Assembly (NCBI RefSeq): GCF_049316285.1
Contig: NZ_JBMOXA010000020.1
Location: 1 to 64,000 of the forward strand
From: Rhodoferax_B sp049316285
GTDB lineage: Bacteria > Pseudomonadota > Gammaproteobacteria > Burkholderiales > Burkholderiaceae_C
Length of the DNA stretch: 64,000 nucleotides
Direction: 5' to 3'
The number at the start of each line of letters is the position of its first letter. The stretch's first letter is position 1. Below the pieces are notes generated by a model. It worked only from the letters and a program-made list of their open reading frames with translations. It was not told where the DNA came from and searched no databases. Shown here piece after piece: positions 18,681-27,789 of the stretch. Position numbers and translations under genes: made by a program.

Positions 18681-19031
18681 TTAAACCGCCTGGTGCAAGC
18701 TGGCCAGATTGGTGGCGCGTATCAAGCGTGTCTCCTGCGCGGTGATCAAGTGGCCCGAGGCCTGCAGATAGGCGGCAAAGTCGGGATGCAGATCACGCGC
18801 GCGGCAGCGCCGCTCGTAGTCGGCCAGGTCGTCGTAGCCCCAGAGGTGGACAAACTGGTTTTGCGGCCCCACCAGGCTGGTGTAGAAGCCTATGGGGTGG
18901 CCCAGCGTCTGCAGCAGGATGGGCATCGCCAGGCGGTCGAACACCTCGACAAACTCGGGCATCTTGCGCAGCGCAATGGTGTAGATGCGGTGGTCGACCA
19001 GCGGCTTGCTCATGTAGTGCACGTTGTTCAT
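18681..19031 (-). CDS. NIPSNAP-family protein, single domain
   Basis: 116 residues with the NIPSNAP pattern: VDHRIYTIALRKMPEFVEVF at the start, then LGHPIGFYTSLVGPQNQFVHLWGYDDLADYERRCRARD. No signal peptide. Start ATG 19031 preceded by AGGAGCC; it overlaps the stop of flavoprotein 3 by four bases, so translation is coupled and the two products probably act together. Third gene of the leftward SDR-flavoprotein-NIPSNAP operon. The domain's biochemical role is not established. Confidence 0.85.
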   Translation of the reverse strand: MNNVHYMSKPLVDHRIYTIALRKMPEFVEVFDRLAMPILLQTLGHPIGFYTSLVGPQNQFVHLWGYDDLADYERRCRARDLHPDFAAYLQASGHLITAQETRLIRATNLASLHQAV

Positions 19032-20734
19032 GCTGGGGCTCCTGCAAGGTCTGCAATGTGGTTGCCGGTCACAAAGCCGAAGGTCATGTTCGGCCCGTGG
19101 GTAATGCCCGCGCCGGGGTAGTTGCCGCCCATGATGCTGGCGCGGTCGTTGCCCACGGCGTAGAGCCCGGCGATCGACGTGCCGTCGCGCTTGAGCACCT
19201 CGCCGACCACGCTGGTCTTGATGCCGTCGAAGGTGCCCAGGTCACCCATCACCACCTTCACCGCATAAAACGGCCCTTGGGCAACCGGCGCCACACAGGG
19301 GTTGGGCTGGTGCGCCGCATCGGCGAGGTAGCGGTTGAATGAGGTGCTGCCGCGCTGGAACTGCAGGTCCTGCCCCTTGGCCGCGCCGGGGTTGTAGGCG
19401 TCCACCGTGGCGCGCAGGCCGGCGGCGTCGATGCCGGCATGGCGCGCCAATTCTTCCAGCGTGTCGCCCTTGATCAGGTAGCCGTTGCGCAAATGTGGGC
19501 CCAGCGGCATGGGGGCGGGTTTCACAAAACCCAGGCCGTATTTTCCCAAGGTGGTTTTGTCACACACCAGCCACATGGCGGTTTCTTGCTCACCGGCACA
19601 GGCGCGTATGAGTGCGGCACCCACATCGTGGTACGAGTTGGATTCGTTGGTGAAACGACGGCCATTACGCAGCACACCAATCACGCCGGGTTTGTAGCGG
19701 TCCAGCAGATGCGGAAACACGCCGACCTCGCCCTTGCCGTACGGCACGCGCGACACAGGCATCCACGCAGCTGAATCACCAAAGCGGATGTCGGCCGAGG
19801 CGCCCAGGTCTTCGGCCAAGCGCACACCGTCGCCGGTGTTGCCCAGCGGTGTCGGCGAAAGATGTTCGCCGCCGCGCTGCACATGCGGATAGGCCTGGGC
19901 GATGCGCTTTACGTCCTGCGGAAAACCGCCACAGGCCAGCACCACGCCATGGCGCGCGGTAAGGGTGCGAGTGCCGGCTTGCCCGCTGACCTGCACACCC
20001 ATGGCACGGCCCTCTTGCATCACGATGTCACGCACCGGGCTGCTGGTGAAGATGGGAATGCCCAGCTTCAAGGCCGAGGCCGCCAGCCGTGCGGCGAGTG
20101 CGTTGCCACTGGTCACGTTGATGCCACGGCGGTACAGCAGCAGCTCCTTCATGTGGGTGAGCAGGCGCCTGGCCACGTAGACAAAAGAGGTCAGCGACTT
20201 GGTGGCCTGGAAGAAATGCTTGAGGTCGGCATTCGAGGAGTTGAACATCATGCCCATGAAGGTGATGGTCTTGAGCGGCGGTTTCAGCCGCGGCATGTCC
20301 TTGCCCAGGCCACGGATGTCGTAGGGCGCGGCCAGGATGGAGCGGCCCACGTCCACGCCGCCTGCCACATCGGGGTGGTAGTCGGGGTAGAGTGTGGGCA
20401 CGAACTGCATCTCGGTCTCGCGCTCGAAGAATGCCACCATCTTGGGGCCGTTTTCCAGGAAGGCTTGGATCGCGGCCTCGTCGTAAAAGGCGCCGGTTTC
20501 GCGGCGCATGTAAGTGTGTACCGCATCCAGTGTGTCGGCCGCGTTCTGCTTGCGGCCATGCGGGCCCAGCGGGATCCACAACACCCCGCCCGAGAGCGCG
20601 GTGGTGCCGCCAAACACCGGTTCTTTTTCCAGCACCACCACATCCAAGCCGCGTTTGCGCGCGGTGATGGCGGTGGCCAGACCGGCCGCGCCGGAGCCGA
20701 CGACAATCAGGTCGTATGTGTTCTTTGCGTTCAT
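19028..20734 (-). CDS. FAD-binding dehydrogenase, KstD-like (paralogue 3)
   Basis: 568-residue flavoprotein, the closest of the three to true 3-ketosteroid delta1-dehydrogenase at the active site: GSGAAG at residues 13-18, GGTTALSGGVLWIP, and GNDRASIMGGNYPGAGITHGPNMTFGF, which holds the complete YPGAG motif (catalytic Tyr and the oxyanion Gly in KstD). Start ATG 20734 with CGGAGACACACC upstream. Second gene of the operon behind SDR 2 (14-bp gap). Expected reaction: delta1-type dehydrogenation of a cyclic ketone or its reversal; a steroid substrate is not shown, since no other steroid genes are in view. Confidence 0.88.
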   Translation of the reverse strand: MNAKNTYDLIVVGSGAAGLATAITARKRGLDVVVLEKEPVFGGTTALSGGVLWIPLGPHGRKQNAADTLDAVHTYMRRETGAFYDEAAIQAFLENGPKMVAFFERETEMQFVPTLYPDYHPDVAGGVDVGRSILAAPYDIRGLGKDMPRLKPPLKTITFMGMMFNSSNADLKHFFQATKSLTSFVYVARRLLTHMKELLLYRRGINVTSGNALAARLAASALKLGIPIFTSSPVRDIVMQEGRAMGVQVSGQAGTRTLTARHGVVLACGGFPQDVKRIAQAYPHVQRGGEHLSPTPLGNTGDGVRLAEDLGASADIRFGDSAAWMPVSRVPYGKGEVGVFPHLLDRYKPGVIGVLRNGRRFTNESNSYHDVGAALIRACAGEQETAMWLVCDKTTLGKYGLGFVKPAPMPLGPHLRNGYLIKGDTLEELARHAGIDAAGLRATVDAYNPGAAKGQDLQFQRGSTSFNRYLADAAHQPNPCVAPVAQGPFYAVKVVMGDLGTFDGIKTSVVGEVLKRDGTSIAGLYAVGNDRASIMGGNYPGAGITHGPNMTFGFVTGNHIADLAGAPA

Positions 20735-20748
20735 CTGGTGTGTCTCCG

Positions 20749-21561
20749 TCAGCCTTGCGCGGTGGCATTGAAACCGGGGCGGGGCACCATGTCCATGAGC
20801 ATGGAGCTCATGCCGCCGTCCACCAGCAACTCGGCACCGTTGACATAGGCCGAACGTGGGCTGGCCAGGAACAGCGCCACGTCGGCGATGTCTTGTGGCT
20901 CACCCACACGCCGGCTGGCGGTGACGGCCGCGCGTTTGGCCTCAAAGCCCGGCTCTTCGTAGAACTTGGCCGAAAGTGCTGTGCGAATCATGCCGGGGCA
21001 GATCACATTGCTGCGCACACCTTCGGCGCCCCATTCGACAGCCATCTGGCGCGACAGCAATAACACGCCCGATTTGCTGGCGCTGTAGGCGCCGCTGCGC
21101 GCTTGTGGAAAACATGCCGAGATCGATGCGACGTTGACGATGCTGCCAACACCAGCGGCACGCATGGGTTTGGCAAAAGCCCGCGCGCACAACAGATAAC
21201 CGGTGAGGTTGACGGCCAGCACCGCGTTCCAATCGTCCAGGCTCACGCTGTCCAGATCACCCGCGCGCAGAAAGCCCGCGTTGTTCACCAGGGCGTGGCA
21301 ATCACCCCATGCGGCTTGGACTTTTGCGGCGGCTTGGGCGACGCTGGATTCGTTCGATGTATCACACGCCACGGCCAGCGCGCGGTGGCCCTGTATGGTC
21401 AGTTTGTGGGCCAGGATCTCGCAGCCTGCGACGTCGCGGTCGAGCAGGGCCACGGCCGCTCCAGCCTCTGCAAAGCTACGCGCCACGGCCGCACCAATGC
21501 CACTGGCCGCACCCGTGACCACACACACTTTTTGGGCCAGGCCCAACCAGTGATTGTTCAT
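20749..21561 (-). CDS. Short-chain dehydrogenase/reductase (SDR) 2
   Basis: Classical SDR of 270 residues: cofactor motif TGAASGIG at 16-23, NNAG, catalytic Ser in VASISACF and YSASK. Start ATG 21561 with AAGGAGACAAG upstream. First gene of the leftward operon with flavoprotein 3 and NIPSNAP. An SDR making a ring ketone followed by a KstD-like dehydrogenase is a chemically sensible pair (inference). The promoter region holds copy 2 of the 34-bp element, also found in front of SDR 1. Confidence 0.92.
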   Translation of the reverse strand: MNNHWLGLAQKVCVVTGAASGIGAAVARSFAEAGAAVALLDRDVAGCEILAHKLTIQGHRALAVACDTSNESSVAQAAAKVQAAWGDCHALVNNAGFLRAGDLDSVSLDDWNAVLAVNLTGYLLCARAFAKPMRAAGVGSIVNVASISACFPQARSGAYSASKSGVLLLSRQMAVEWGAEGVRSNVICPGMIRTALSAKFYEEPGFEAKRAAVTASRRVGEPQDIADVALFLASPRSAYVNGAELLVDGGMSSMLMDMVPRPGFNATAQG

Positions 21562-21616
21562 TCTTGTCTCCTTTGGTATGGGCTTTATTCTGGTTTTCCA
21601 GCCCGGTTTTCGGATT

Positions 21617-21650
21617 GACGATTCACGCCAAGGATTGGACAATTCGTGCA
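21617..21650 (+). promoter_or_regulatory. 34-bp element shared with the SDR-liv promoter (copy 2)
   Basis: GACGATTC, 12 bases including GCCA, then GGACAATTCGTGCA, in the 111-bp divergent region between SDR 2 and araC. 26 of 34 positions match 5690-5723. It ends 22 bp before the araC start, so a bound protein would likely affect araC as well as the SDR operon. Confidence 0.6.
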
Positions 21651-21672
21651 TCCGGTGACGGTGGAGCGAGAT

Positions 21673-22590
21673 ATGGTCAGAAGCATCCCCAACTACGCGC
21701 TGTATGGCGACCAGGCGCAGCCGGGCTGGTCCAACTCATTCAATTTCGAGTGGATTCCACAGCGTTCGGCGCCTTACAACTGGGAGATCCAGCCGCATGT
21801 GCACGATGCGTTTATCCAGTTGCTGTACCTCACACACGGCGCAGTGACGCTGCAACTCGACAACGTGCGCCAACAGGTGTCGGCACCGTGTTTGTTGCTG
21901 GTGCCGGCAGGCACGGTGCACAGCTTTCACTTCGAGCGCGACACCGATGGACCGGTGATCACGGCCACACAAAAGCCGCTCGAATCCTTGGCGGCGGTGG
22001 TGATGCCCGAGTTGGTGGCGACGATTCGCACACCCACGGTGGTGGCGCTGGACGCGACCACGCGTTACACCGAGGCCTTGATGCCCTTGTTCCTGGCGGT
22101 GGAACAGGAATCGCGTATCCATGCCCGCGGCCAGGTGGCAGCGGGCATGTCGCTGCTGACCGCGTTGCTGGTGCAGGTCTCGCGCATTTGCGATAGCCGC
22201 CAGCCCGCAGCCATGCCCGTGCACTCACGCAAGGCTGCGCAGATCGAACGTTTTCGGGCGTTGGTGGATGCGCGCTTTCGCACGCGGTGTTCGGTGGAAT
22301 CGTATGCCGATGAACTGGGGGTGACGCCGGGCCAACTCACACGCCTTTGCCGTGAAGTGTTGGGCATGTCCAGCCTGGATGTGATCAATGCGCGGGTGAT
22401 GCACGAGGCACAGCGTGACCTGGTGTATTCCATCACCAGCATCCAGCAACTGGCGGCGCTGCTGGGCTTTGAGGACGAAGCCTACTTCAGCCGCTTCTTC
22501 CGCAAACACAGCGGCCAGACGCCCAAGGAGTTTCGGCGGCTGGCGCTGGAGCAGATGGCACAGGCGGAAGCCGGCGCCGGCAAGGGCTGA
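21673..22590 (+). CDS. AraC-family transcriptional regulator
   Basis: 305 residues. N-terminal cupin-like sensing domain (residues about 20-170; WEIQPHVHDAFIQLLYLTHG and CLLLVPAGTVHSFHF are typical), then an AraC double helix-turn-helix at about 200-300 with ELGVTPGQLTRLCREVLG and IQQLAALLGFEDEAYFSRFFRKHSG. The cupin type matches regulators of aromatic-acid catabolism such as PobR/HpaA-like proteins. I chose ATG 21673 because GGAGCGAG sits six bases before it; an upstream GTG at 21646 overlaps the shared 34-bp element and is less likely. Divergent from SDR 2. Confidence 0.9.
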   Translation: MVRSIPNYALYGDQAQPGWSNSFNFEWIPQRSAPYNWEIQPHVHDAFIQLLYLTHGAVTLQLDNVRQQVSAPCLLLVPAGTVHSFHFERDTDGPVITATQKPLESLAAVVMPELVATIRTPTVVALDATTRYTEALMPLFLAVEQESRIHARGQVAAGMSLLTALLVQVSRICDSRQPAAMPVHSRKAAQIERFRALVDARFRTRCSVESYADELGVTPGQLTRLCREVLGMSSLDVINARVMHEAQRDLVYSITSIQQLAALLGFEDEAYFSRFFRKHSGQTPKEFRRLALEQMAQAEAGAGKG

Positions 22591-22596
22591 GTGTGC

Positions 22597-24180
22597 TCAG
22601 CCTTCCGCCGCCGCAAAGTGGCGTGTGGCCATGGTCGCCATGGTGGATGCGATCAGCGGCTTGAAACCCATCTGGTCGAGCACATCACGCTGCAGGTCTA
22701 TGCCCGGGGCGATCTCAAACAACTCTATGCCGGCGGCTGTGAGACGGAAGCTGGCGCGTTCGGTCAGGTACAAAATCTCTTGCCCGCGCAGCAAGCCCTG
22801 AGGCCCGCTGTAGGTGATCTGCTCCACCTGCGGCACCAGCTTTTGCACCTGGCCTTGCTGCAGTACCTGCAGTCGACCATGGCCGGTGGCCAGCTTCACA
22901 CCCTTGGCCGACAAGGTGCCGCAGAACACCACCTTGCGCGCGTTCTGTGCAATGTCGATGAAGCCACCGGGGCCCACGGTCAGGCCGCCCAGGCGTGACA
23001 CATTGACGTTGCCCTGGGCATCAAATTCGCCAAAGCCGAGAAACGCCACGTCTAGCCCGCCACCGGCGTAGAAATCGAACTGCGTGGCCGCATCCAGCAT
23101 GGCGCTGGCGTTGCGCGCGTAGCCGAACAACACACCGTCCATCAAGGTGCCGCCGTAGGTGCCGTGTTCAATGGTTTGGTAGATGCGGTCCATCTGCCCG
23201 CGTTTGGCCAGCAACTTGGCCACGGCATCGGGCACACCCACGCCGTAGTTCACCACCGGGCGCGCCTTGCCGGTATTGAACAACTCCTCTGCCGCACGCC
23301 GCGCAATCGCTTGGCGTTCGCTGAAGGCTTCAGCCGCTACCGCGTTTTCGGCCGCATGGTCGGCGCGTTCGCTGGCCAGGCGCGCCTCACCCGTGAGTTC
23401 ACCACTGAAGGCCGGGTCGAACGGAATGGCATAACTGGTTTGCTGCTGCGGGTCGACCACCACGGCGTCGACCCAGGCCGCGGGAATACGCACCTCGCGT
23501 GCGCGCAAGGCACCACGTGGCAGGCGTTCCTTCACTTGCACGATGACCTTGCCGCCGCTGGTGCGTGCGGCCAGCGCCAGCGATTGTGCGTCCAGGTTGG
23601 CGGCCTCGTGTTCAAAGCTGATGTTGCCGTCTTCGTCGGCCGCACTCGCGCGCACCAGGGCGACGTTGACCGGAAAGGGTTTGTAGCGCAGGTATTCACG
23701 GCCGTCGATGTGGGTGACTTCGGCCAGGTCTTCTTTTGCACTCTGGTTCATCTTGCCGCCGCCCAGGCGCGGGTCGCACACCGTGCCCAGGCCCACATGG
23801 GTGAACAGGCCGGGCCGGGCTCCGCCAATCTCGCGCAGCAGTTGTGACGACACGCCACCCGGCAGGATGTAGGCCTCGATCTTTTCCTGCTCGGCCAGTT
23901 GCTGCATCGCCGGCGACCACACCCAGTGGCCGCCGATTACGCGCTTGACCAAACCCTCGTGTGCAAAGCAGTTCATGCCCTTGCTCTTTTTGTCGCCAAT
24001 GCCCAGCGCGTGGACCACGGTCAGCCGTTTGGGGCTTTGTGTGGACAGGTAACGCGCCTGCACGGCTTCAAACAAATGGCTGGCTTCCATCAAGCCGCCG
24101 CCGCCGCCCATCAGGGCCACGGTGTCGTTGTCGAGTATCAGTGCCACGGCGTCTGCGGCCGTCATGAATTTGGAGGTCAT
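22597..24180 (-). CDS. Acyl-CoA:acetate/3-ketoacid CoA-transferase (YdiF-type, family I)
   Basis: 527-residue fused alpha-beta CoA-transferase that moves CoA between carboxylic acids through a glutamyl-CoA thioester. Catalytic Glu338 lies in TIEHGTYGG; the N-terminal glycine loop MGGGGGLMEA and GGARPGLFTHVGLGTVCDPR are typical. Start ATG 24180 with GAGGCGCC upstream. Co-directional with the acyl-CoA dehydrogenase 12 bp upstream, so the pair probably activates a carboxylic acid to its CoA ester and oxidises it. The acid is not identifiable; the family includes acetate, propionate and crotonate enzymes. Confidence 0.9.
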   Translation of the reverse strand: MTSKFMTAADAVALILDNDTVALMGGGGGLMEASHLFEAVQARYLSTQSPKRLTVVHALGIGDKKSKGMNCFAHEGLVKRVIGGHWVWSPAMQQLAEQEKIEAYILPGGVSSQLLREIGGARPGLFTHVGLGTVCDPRLGGGKMNQSAKEDLAEVTHIDGREYLRYKPFPVNVALVRASAADEDGNISFEHEAANLDAQSLALAARTSGGKVIVQVKERLPRGALRAREVRIPAAWVDAVVVDPQQQTSYAIPFDPAFSGELTGEARLASERADHAAENAVAAEAFSERQAIARRAAEELFNTGKARPVVNYGVGVPDAVAKLLAKRGQMDRIYQTIEHGTYGGTLMDGVLFGYARNASAMLDAATQFDFYAGGGLDVAFLGFGEFDAQGNVNVSRLGGLTVGPGGFIDIAQNARKVVFCGTLSAKGVKLATGHGRLQVLQQGQVQKLVPQVEQITYSGPQGLLRGQEILYLTERASFRLTAAGIELFEIAPGIDLQRDVLDQMGFKPLIASTMATMATRHFAAAEG

Positions 24181-24192
24181 CACGGGCGCCTC

Positions 24193-25365
24193 TTAACGGT
24201 TCAACTCAAACAGCGCCGCGCCTTTTTTCATCACCGTCTTGGCGATCACGCTGCGGTGGATTTCGCTGGTGCCGTCGAAGATGCGGTAGATACGTGCGTC
24301 GCGGTAGTAGCGTTCGATGGGCAGTTCCTTGCAGAAACCCATGCCGCCAAAAATCTGCACCGCGCGGTCGACCACGCGACCCAGGGTTTCAGCGGCGTGC
24401 ACTTTGACCATGGCGATGTGGGTGCGCGCGTCCATGCCCTGGTCAATCATCCAGGCGGCGTGCAACACCATCCAGCGTGCGGCGTTGATCTCGATCACGC
24501 TGTCGGCCAGCATCTGCTGGATCATCTGGAAGTCGCCTATCTTCTGGCCGAACTGCTTGCGTTCGTTGGCGTATGCGTTCATCAACTCCAGCACATGGCT
24601 GGCCTTGCCCACGGCGCGCGCGCCGACTTGCGCCAGGCGCACCACGTTGAGCGCACCCATGGCCAGCTTGAAGCCCTGGCCTTCGGCGCCGAGCAGGGCC
24701 AAGGGCTCCAGCGGCACGTTGTCGAAGAAGAGTTCGATGTGTGGTGTGCCACGAATGCCCATCATCTTCTGGTCCTTGCCTATGGTGAAGCCGGGCAGGC
24801 CCTTGTCGACCATGAACATGGAGATTTCTTTCTCACCCGCTGCATTGTGTGTGAGGGCCGAGACCAGAAAGAAGTCGCTCCATTCACCGTCGCTGATGAA
24901 GTGTTTGCTGCCGTTGAGCAGCCAGCCAGTGTCCGTTTTCTTGGCGTGGGTCTTGATGCCTTGTGCGTCCGAGCCCGCACCCGATTCGGTGATCGCAATG
25001 GCGCAGGTGCGTTTGCCCTCGACGGTGGGCGTGAGCCAGCGCGCGATCTGCTCACCCCGGCATTCGAGTATGGGTTCGTAGACGTTGCCAAATGCGCGGC
25101 GGATCAGGATGTCGGTGGTGTGGCCAAACTGCTCTTCACACAGTATGCGGTCCACGGCCGACAGGCCGCCACCGCCGAGTTCGGCCGAGATGTTCATGGC
25201 GTAAAGGCCGAGCGCCTTGGCCTTTTGGTGCACGGCTTGGGCCTTGGCTTGTTCCAGATAGCCCTTTTCTTCCACCTCGTCTTCTAGCGGCTTGAGTTCC
25301 TCCCTGATGAAGCGACGCACGGTGTCGATCATCATTTTTTGTTCATCGTTGAGTTCAAAGTTCAT
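24193..25365 (-). CDS. Acyl-CoA dehydrogenase with Asp at the usual catalytic Glu position
   Basis: 390-residue FAD enzyme that makes an alpha-beta double bond in an acyl-CoA and passes electrons to ETF. Family landmarks: AIAITESGAGSD, GSKHFISDG, the YRDARIYRIFDGTSEIHR C-terminus. In medium-chain enzymes the catalytic base is the Glu of YEGT; here it is Asp (IFDGT), and the alternative Glu position used by isovaleryl-CoA dehydrogenase also lacks Glu. Asp occurs in some ACAD10/11-like members, so activity is plausible on an unusual substrate. Start ATG 25365 with GGAGCAGAC upstream. Divergent from iclR 2. Confidence 0.9.
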   Translation of the reverse strand: MNFELNDEQKMMIDTVRRFIREELKPLEDEVEEKGYLEQAKAQAVHQKAKALGLYAMNISAELGGGGLSAVDRILCEEQFGHTTDILIRRAFGNVYEPILECRGEQIARWLTPTVEGKRTCAIAITESGAGSDAQGIKTHAKKTDTGWLLNGSKHFISDGEWSDFFLVSALTHNAAGEKEISMFMVDKGLPGFTIGKDQKMMGIRGTPHIELFFDNVPLEPLALLGAEGQGFKLAMGALNVVRLAQVGARAVGKASHVLELMNAYANERKQFGQKIGDFQMIQQMLADSVIEINAARWMVLHAAWMIDQGMDARTHIAMVKVHAAETLGRVVDRAVQIFGGMGFCKELPIERYYRDARIYRIFDGTSEIHRSVIAKTVMKKGAALFELNR

Positions 25366-25459
25366 GTCTGCTCCAGAGAGAAATACGGAAGAGGGGGAAG
25401 GGCTGGGCTGTCTCGGCACAGCTTGGCATTGCTTAGAATGGCGCGATCGTAGTCAAAAG

Positions 25460-25496
25460 TGGAATTGAATTCAAGTATTGAATTAAATTCTTATTT
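25460..25496. promoter_or_regulatory. Putative IclR operator between acyl-CoA dehydrogenase and iclR 2
   Basis: Two perfect 11-bp palindromes, GAATTGAATTC (25462-25472) and GAATTAAATTC (25480-25490), exactly 18 bp apart on the same face. The layout matches 8695-8723. A GGACAATTC stretch at 25500-25508 also matches part of the 34-bp element, but its left half is absent. Confidence 0.68.
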
Positions 25497-25590
25497 ATCG
25501 GACAATTCCAAACATGACGCTTGTGCCGGTTCATCCTGTAATCTCTCTGCCCAGTGAAATTGCTATCCACCTTGACCCCACTGGAAACCC

Positions 25591-26406
25591 ATGAACGGAA
25601 TACTGGAACGAACCCTAGGCATCTTTGAATTGCTGGCGGCGCAAAGCGACGGCATAGAACTGGCGGCCATTGCCGATGCCCTGGACATTCCGCGCAGCGC
25701 CGTGCACCGGCTGCTGACCGACCTGGTGCGCTGCGGCTACGTGCGCCAAAGCCGTGAGCACGGCGAATACATGCTCACCACCAAGCTGGTGTCGCTGGGC
25801 CTGAGCTTCCTGGGCAATACCGGCATCGTTGACGTGGCGCAACCACTGCTCGACCGCTTGGCCGAGATTTCCGGTGAACTGGTGCGCCTGAGCGTGGTGG
25901 ACGGCTCGCGCCTGACCTGGGTGGCGCGTGCACAAGGGGCACGCCAAGGCTTGCGCTACGACCCGGACATGGGCAGCGACGCTCAAATCAGTTGCTCGTC
26001 ATCCGGCCACGCCTGGATGCTGGCCCTGACCGACGAAGAGGCTCTGGCCCTGGTGGCGCAGCAAGGCCTGGGCGCACCCGGCCAGTTCGGCCCGAATGCC
26101 CCGACGACGCTGCAGGCGGTGCTGGAGCAGGTGCAGGCCGCACGCCAGCGCGGCTACAGCATGACACACGACACCTACACCGCCGGCCTGAGTGCCATGG
26201 CCGCGCCCGTACGCCTGCCCGGCCAGCCGCCCATGGGCATCATCAGCATCGCCGGGCCCAGCGCTCGTTTCACTGAAGAACGCATGCTGGCGCTGGCGCC
26301 GCAGTTGCTTGATTTCGCTTCGCAGATGGCGGCGGCCAGCCGGGCATCGCCATTTTTCAACCGCCGACCGCCAGCAGCGGGCCGGCAACCCATCTACGCG
26401 CCGTAA
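25591..26406 (+). CDS. IclR-family transcriptional regulator 2
   Basis: 271-residue IclR protein with winged helix (IPRSAVHRLLTDLVRCGYVRQ) and effector domain (SGELVRLSVVDGSRLTWVARAQGARQG). Long blocks such as GYVRQ-REHG-Y and TTKLVSLGLSFLGN are identical or nearly so in IclR 1; the overall impression is about 70% identity, so they are recent paralogues. Start ATG 25591. Divergent from acyl-CoA dehydrogenase/CoA-transferase and followed by the TIM-barrel gene. Because the recognition helices match, each regulator may bind both operators. Confidence 0.93.
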   Translation: MNGILERTLGIFELLAAQSDGIELAAIADALDIPRSAVHRLLTDLVRCGYVRQSREHGEYMLTTKLVSLGLSFLGNTGIVDVAQPLLDRLAEISGELVRLSVVDGSRLTWVARAQGARQGLRYDPDMGSDAQISCSSSGHAWMLALTDEEALALVAQQGLGAPGQFGPNAPTTLQAVLEQVQAARQRGYSMTHDTYTAGLSAMAAPVRLPGQPPMGIISIAGPSARFTEERMLALAPQLLDFASQMAAASRASPFFNRRPPAAGRQPIYAP

Positions 26407-26439
26407 CAACGCTGTTCGGCATTACAAAGAGGTTTCAGC

Positions 26440-27264
26440 ATGCAGCCCGATTTTTCAATGGCCTATCTCACCGCCACCGCTTTCACGGCACCCCAAGCCG
26501 TGGAAGTCGCGGCTGAAGTCGGCTACCAGCAAGTGGGGCTGCGTCTGTTGCCCAACGGCGCCGGCGCCATCTTCCAGCCCATGCTGGACGCGCCCGAGGT
26601 GCTGCGTGAAACGCTGGCGCGTTTGAAGGACACGGGTGTGCAGGTGTACGACCTGGAGATCATCCGCATCGGCGCCAATTTCGATCCTTATGCGTTCCAG
26701 CGGTTTTTTGAAGTGGGTGCGCAACTCGGCGCCAAAGCCGTGCTGGTGGCGGGCGACGACACCGACCTCGCGCGCCTGGCGGCCTCGTACGCCAAGCTGT
26801 GCGAGGTGATGCAAGCCTATGGTCTGACGGCCGACCTCGAATTCATGCCCTGGACCGCCGTGCACAACGCCAACACCGCGCTCGACGTGATACGCGCTGC
26901 CGGCACGCCCGCCAATGCCGGCATCCTGGCCGATGGCATCCACTTTGGCCGTTCACACACCACGCTGGCCGACATCGCGGCGCTGCCAGCCTCGCTGTTG
27001 CATTACGCGCAACTGTGTGATGCCACGCCAGGCACCTCATTCACCGAGGCCGAGCTGATCCACACCGCACGGGTTGAGCGTTTCCTGCCGGGTGAGGGCG
27101 GAATCGATTTGGCCGGCTTGTTCTGCGCATTGCCGCGCACATTGCCGGTGAGTGTGGAGATTCCGAGCGCCGCGCGTGTAGAGCAGTTCGGTGCTAAAGA
27201 ATGGGCCCGCAAATGTCTGCAGGCCAGCCAGGCGTTCATCGCCGGGCTGCCGGTGCCACAATAA
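26440..27264 (+). CDS. Sugar-phosphate isomerase/epimerase-like TIM-barrel protein (AP-endonuclease-2 fold)
   Basis: 274-residue metal-dependent TIM barrel. Probable metal ligands: Glu in DLEFMPW (about residue 132), Asp/His in ADGIHFGRS, Asp in LCDATPG and Glu near the end in VSVEIPS. The fold covers xylose-isomerase-like enzymes, hydroxypyruvate isomerases and 3-dehydroshikimate dehydratases. In this setting, with an AroE-like dehydrogenase under a matching operator, a dehydratase or isomerase on a hydroaromatic acid is possible but unproven. Start ATG 26440 with AAAGAGG upstream; 34 bp after iclR 2. Confidence 0.8.
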   Translation: MQPDFSMAYLTATAFTAPQAVEVAAEVGYQQVGLRLLPNGAGAIFQPMLDAPEVLRETLARLKDTGVQVYDLEIIRIGANFDPYAFQRFFEVGAQLGAKAVLVAGDDTDLARLAASYAKLCEVMQAYGLTADLEFMPWTAVHNANTALDVIRAAGTPANAGILADGIHFGRSHTTLADIAALPASLLHYAQLCDATPGTSFTEAELIHTARVERFLPGEGGIDLAGLFCALPRTLPVSVEIPSAARVEQFGAKEWARKCLQASQAFIAGLPVPQ

Positions 27265-27267
27265 AGC

Positions 27268-27789
27268 ATGCACACCAAGGCGCCGCGCGTATCCATCCAA
27301 ACCCAGGACTTCAACCTCGCCGACGAGGTGGCAAGGCTGCGCCTGCACGACCCACGCGTGGGCGCCGTATGCAGCTTTGTCGGCACGGTGCGCGACCGGC
27401 ATGCGGGCTATGGATCGGCCCAGCCCTTGAACACAGCGGATGCGGTTTCTTCCATGGAGCTGGAGCACTACCCCGGCATGACCGAGAAGGCGATCGAGGC
27501 GATGGTCGACACTGCCTTCAGCCGCTTTGACATCTTTGGCGCGCGTGTGATCCACCGCGTGGGCCTGCTGCAGCCGCTGGACCAGATCGTGCTGGTGGCC
27601 GTGACTTCGGCCCACCGTGGCGAGAGTTTTCAGGCCTGCGAGTTTTTGATGGACTACCTTAAAACCCAGGCGCCGTTCTGGAAAAAAGAGCAGACCGCTG
27701 AAGGCGCGCGCTGGGTCGATGCGCGTGTGAGCGACGACGCGGCGCTGGCGCGCTGGGGCATCACGGCCGTGGGCAATTTGCCAGCTTAA
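27268..27789 (+). CDS. moaE: Molybdopterin synthase catalytic subunit MoaE
   Basis: Inserts two sulfurs into precursor Z together with the thiocarboxylated MoaD to make molybdopterin. 173 residues, slightly longer than usual because of a loop insertion around HAGYGSAQPLNTAD. Conserved features: GAVCSFVGTVRD, MELEHYPGMTEKAI, AHRGESFQACEFLMDYLKTQAPFWKKE, which contains the catalytic lysines. Start ATG 27268, 3 bp after the preceding gene, though a functional link to it is doubtful. No moaD is adjacent in this window. Its stop overlaps the convergent gene by four bases. Confidence 0.94.
   Translation: MHTKAPRVSIQTQDFNLADEVARLRLHDPRVGAVCSFVGTVRDRHAGYGSAQPLNTADAVSSMELEHYPGMTEKAIEAMVDTAFSRFDIFGARVIHRVGLLQPLDQIVLVAVTSAHRGESFQACEFLMDYLKTQAPFWKKEQTAEGARWVDARVSDDAALARWGITAVGNLPA

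Noticed and set aside
25500..25508. Third copy of the 34-bp araC-side element
   Set aside because: Only GGACAATTC matches; the GACGATTC half and the GTGCA end are missing.
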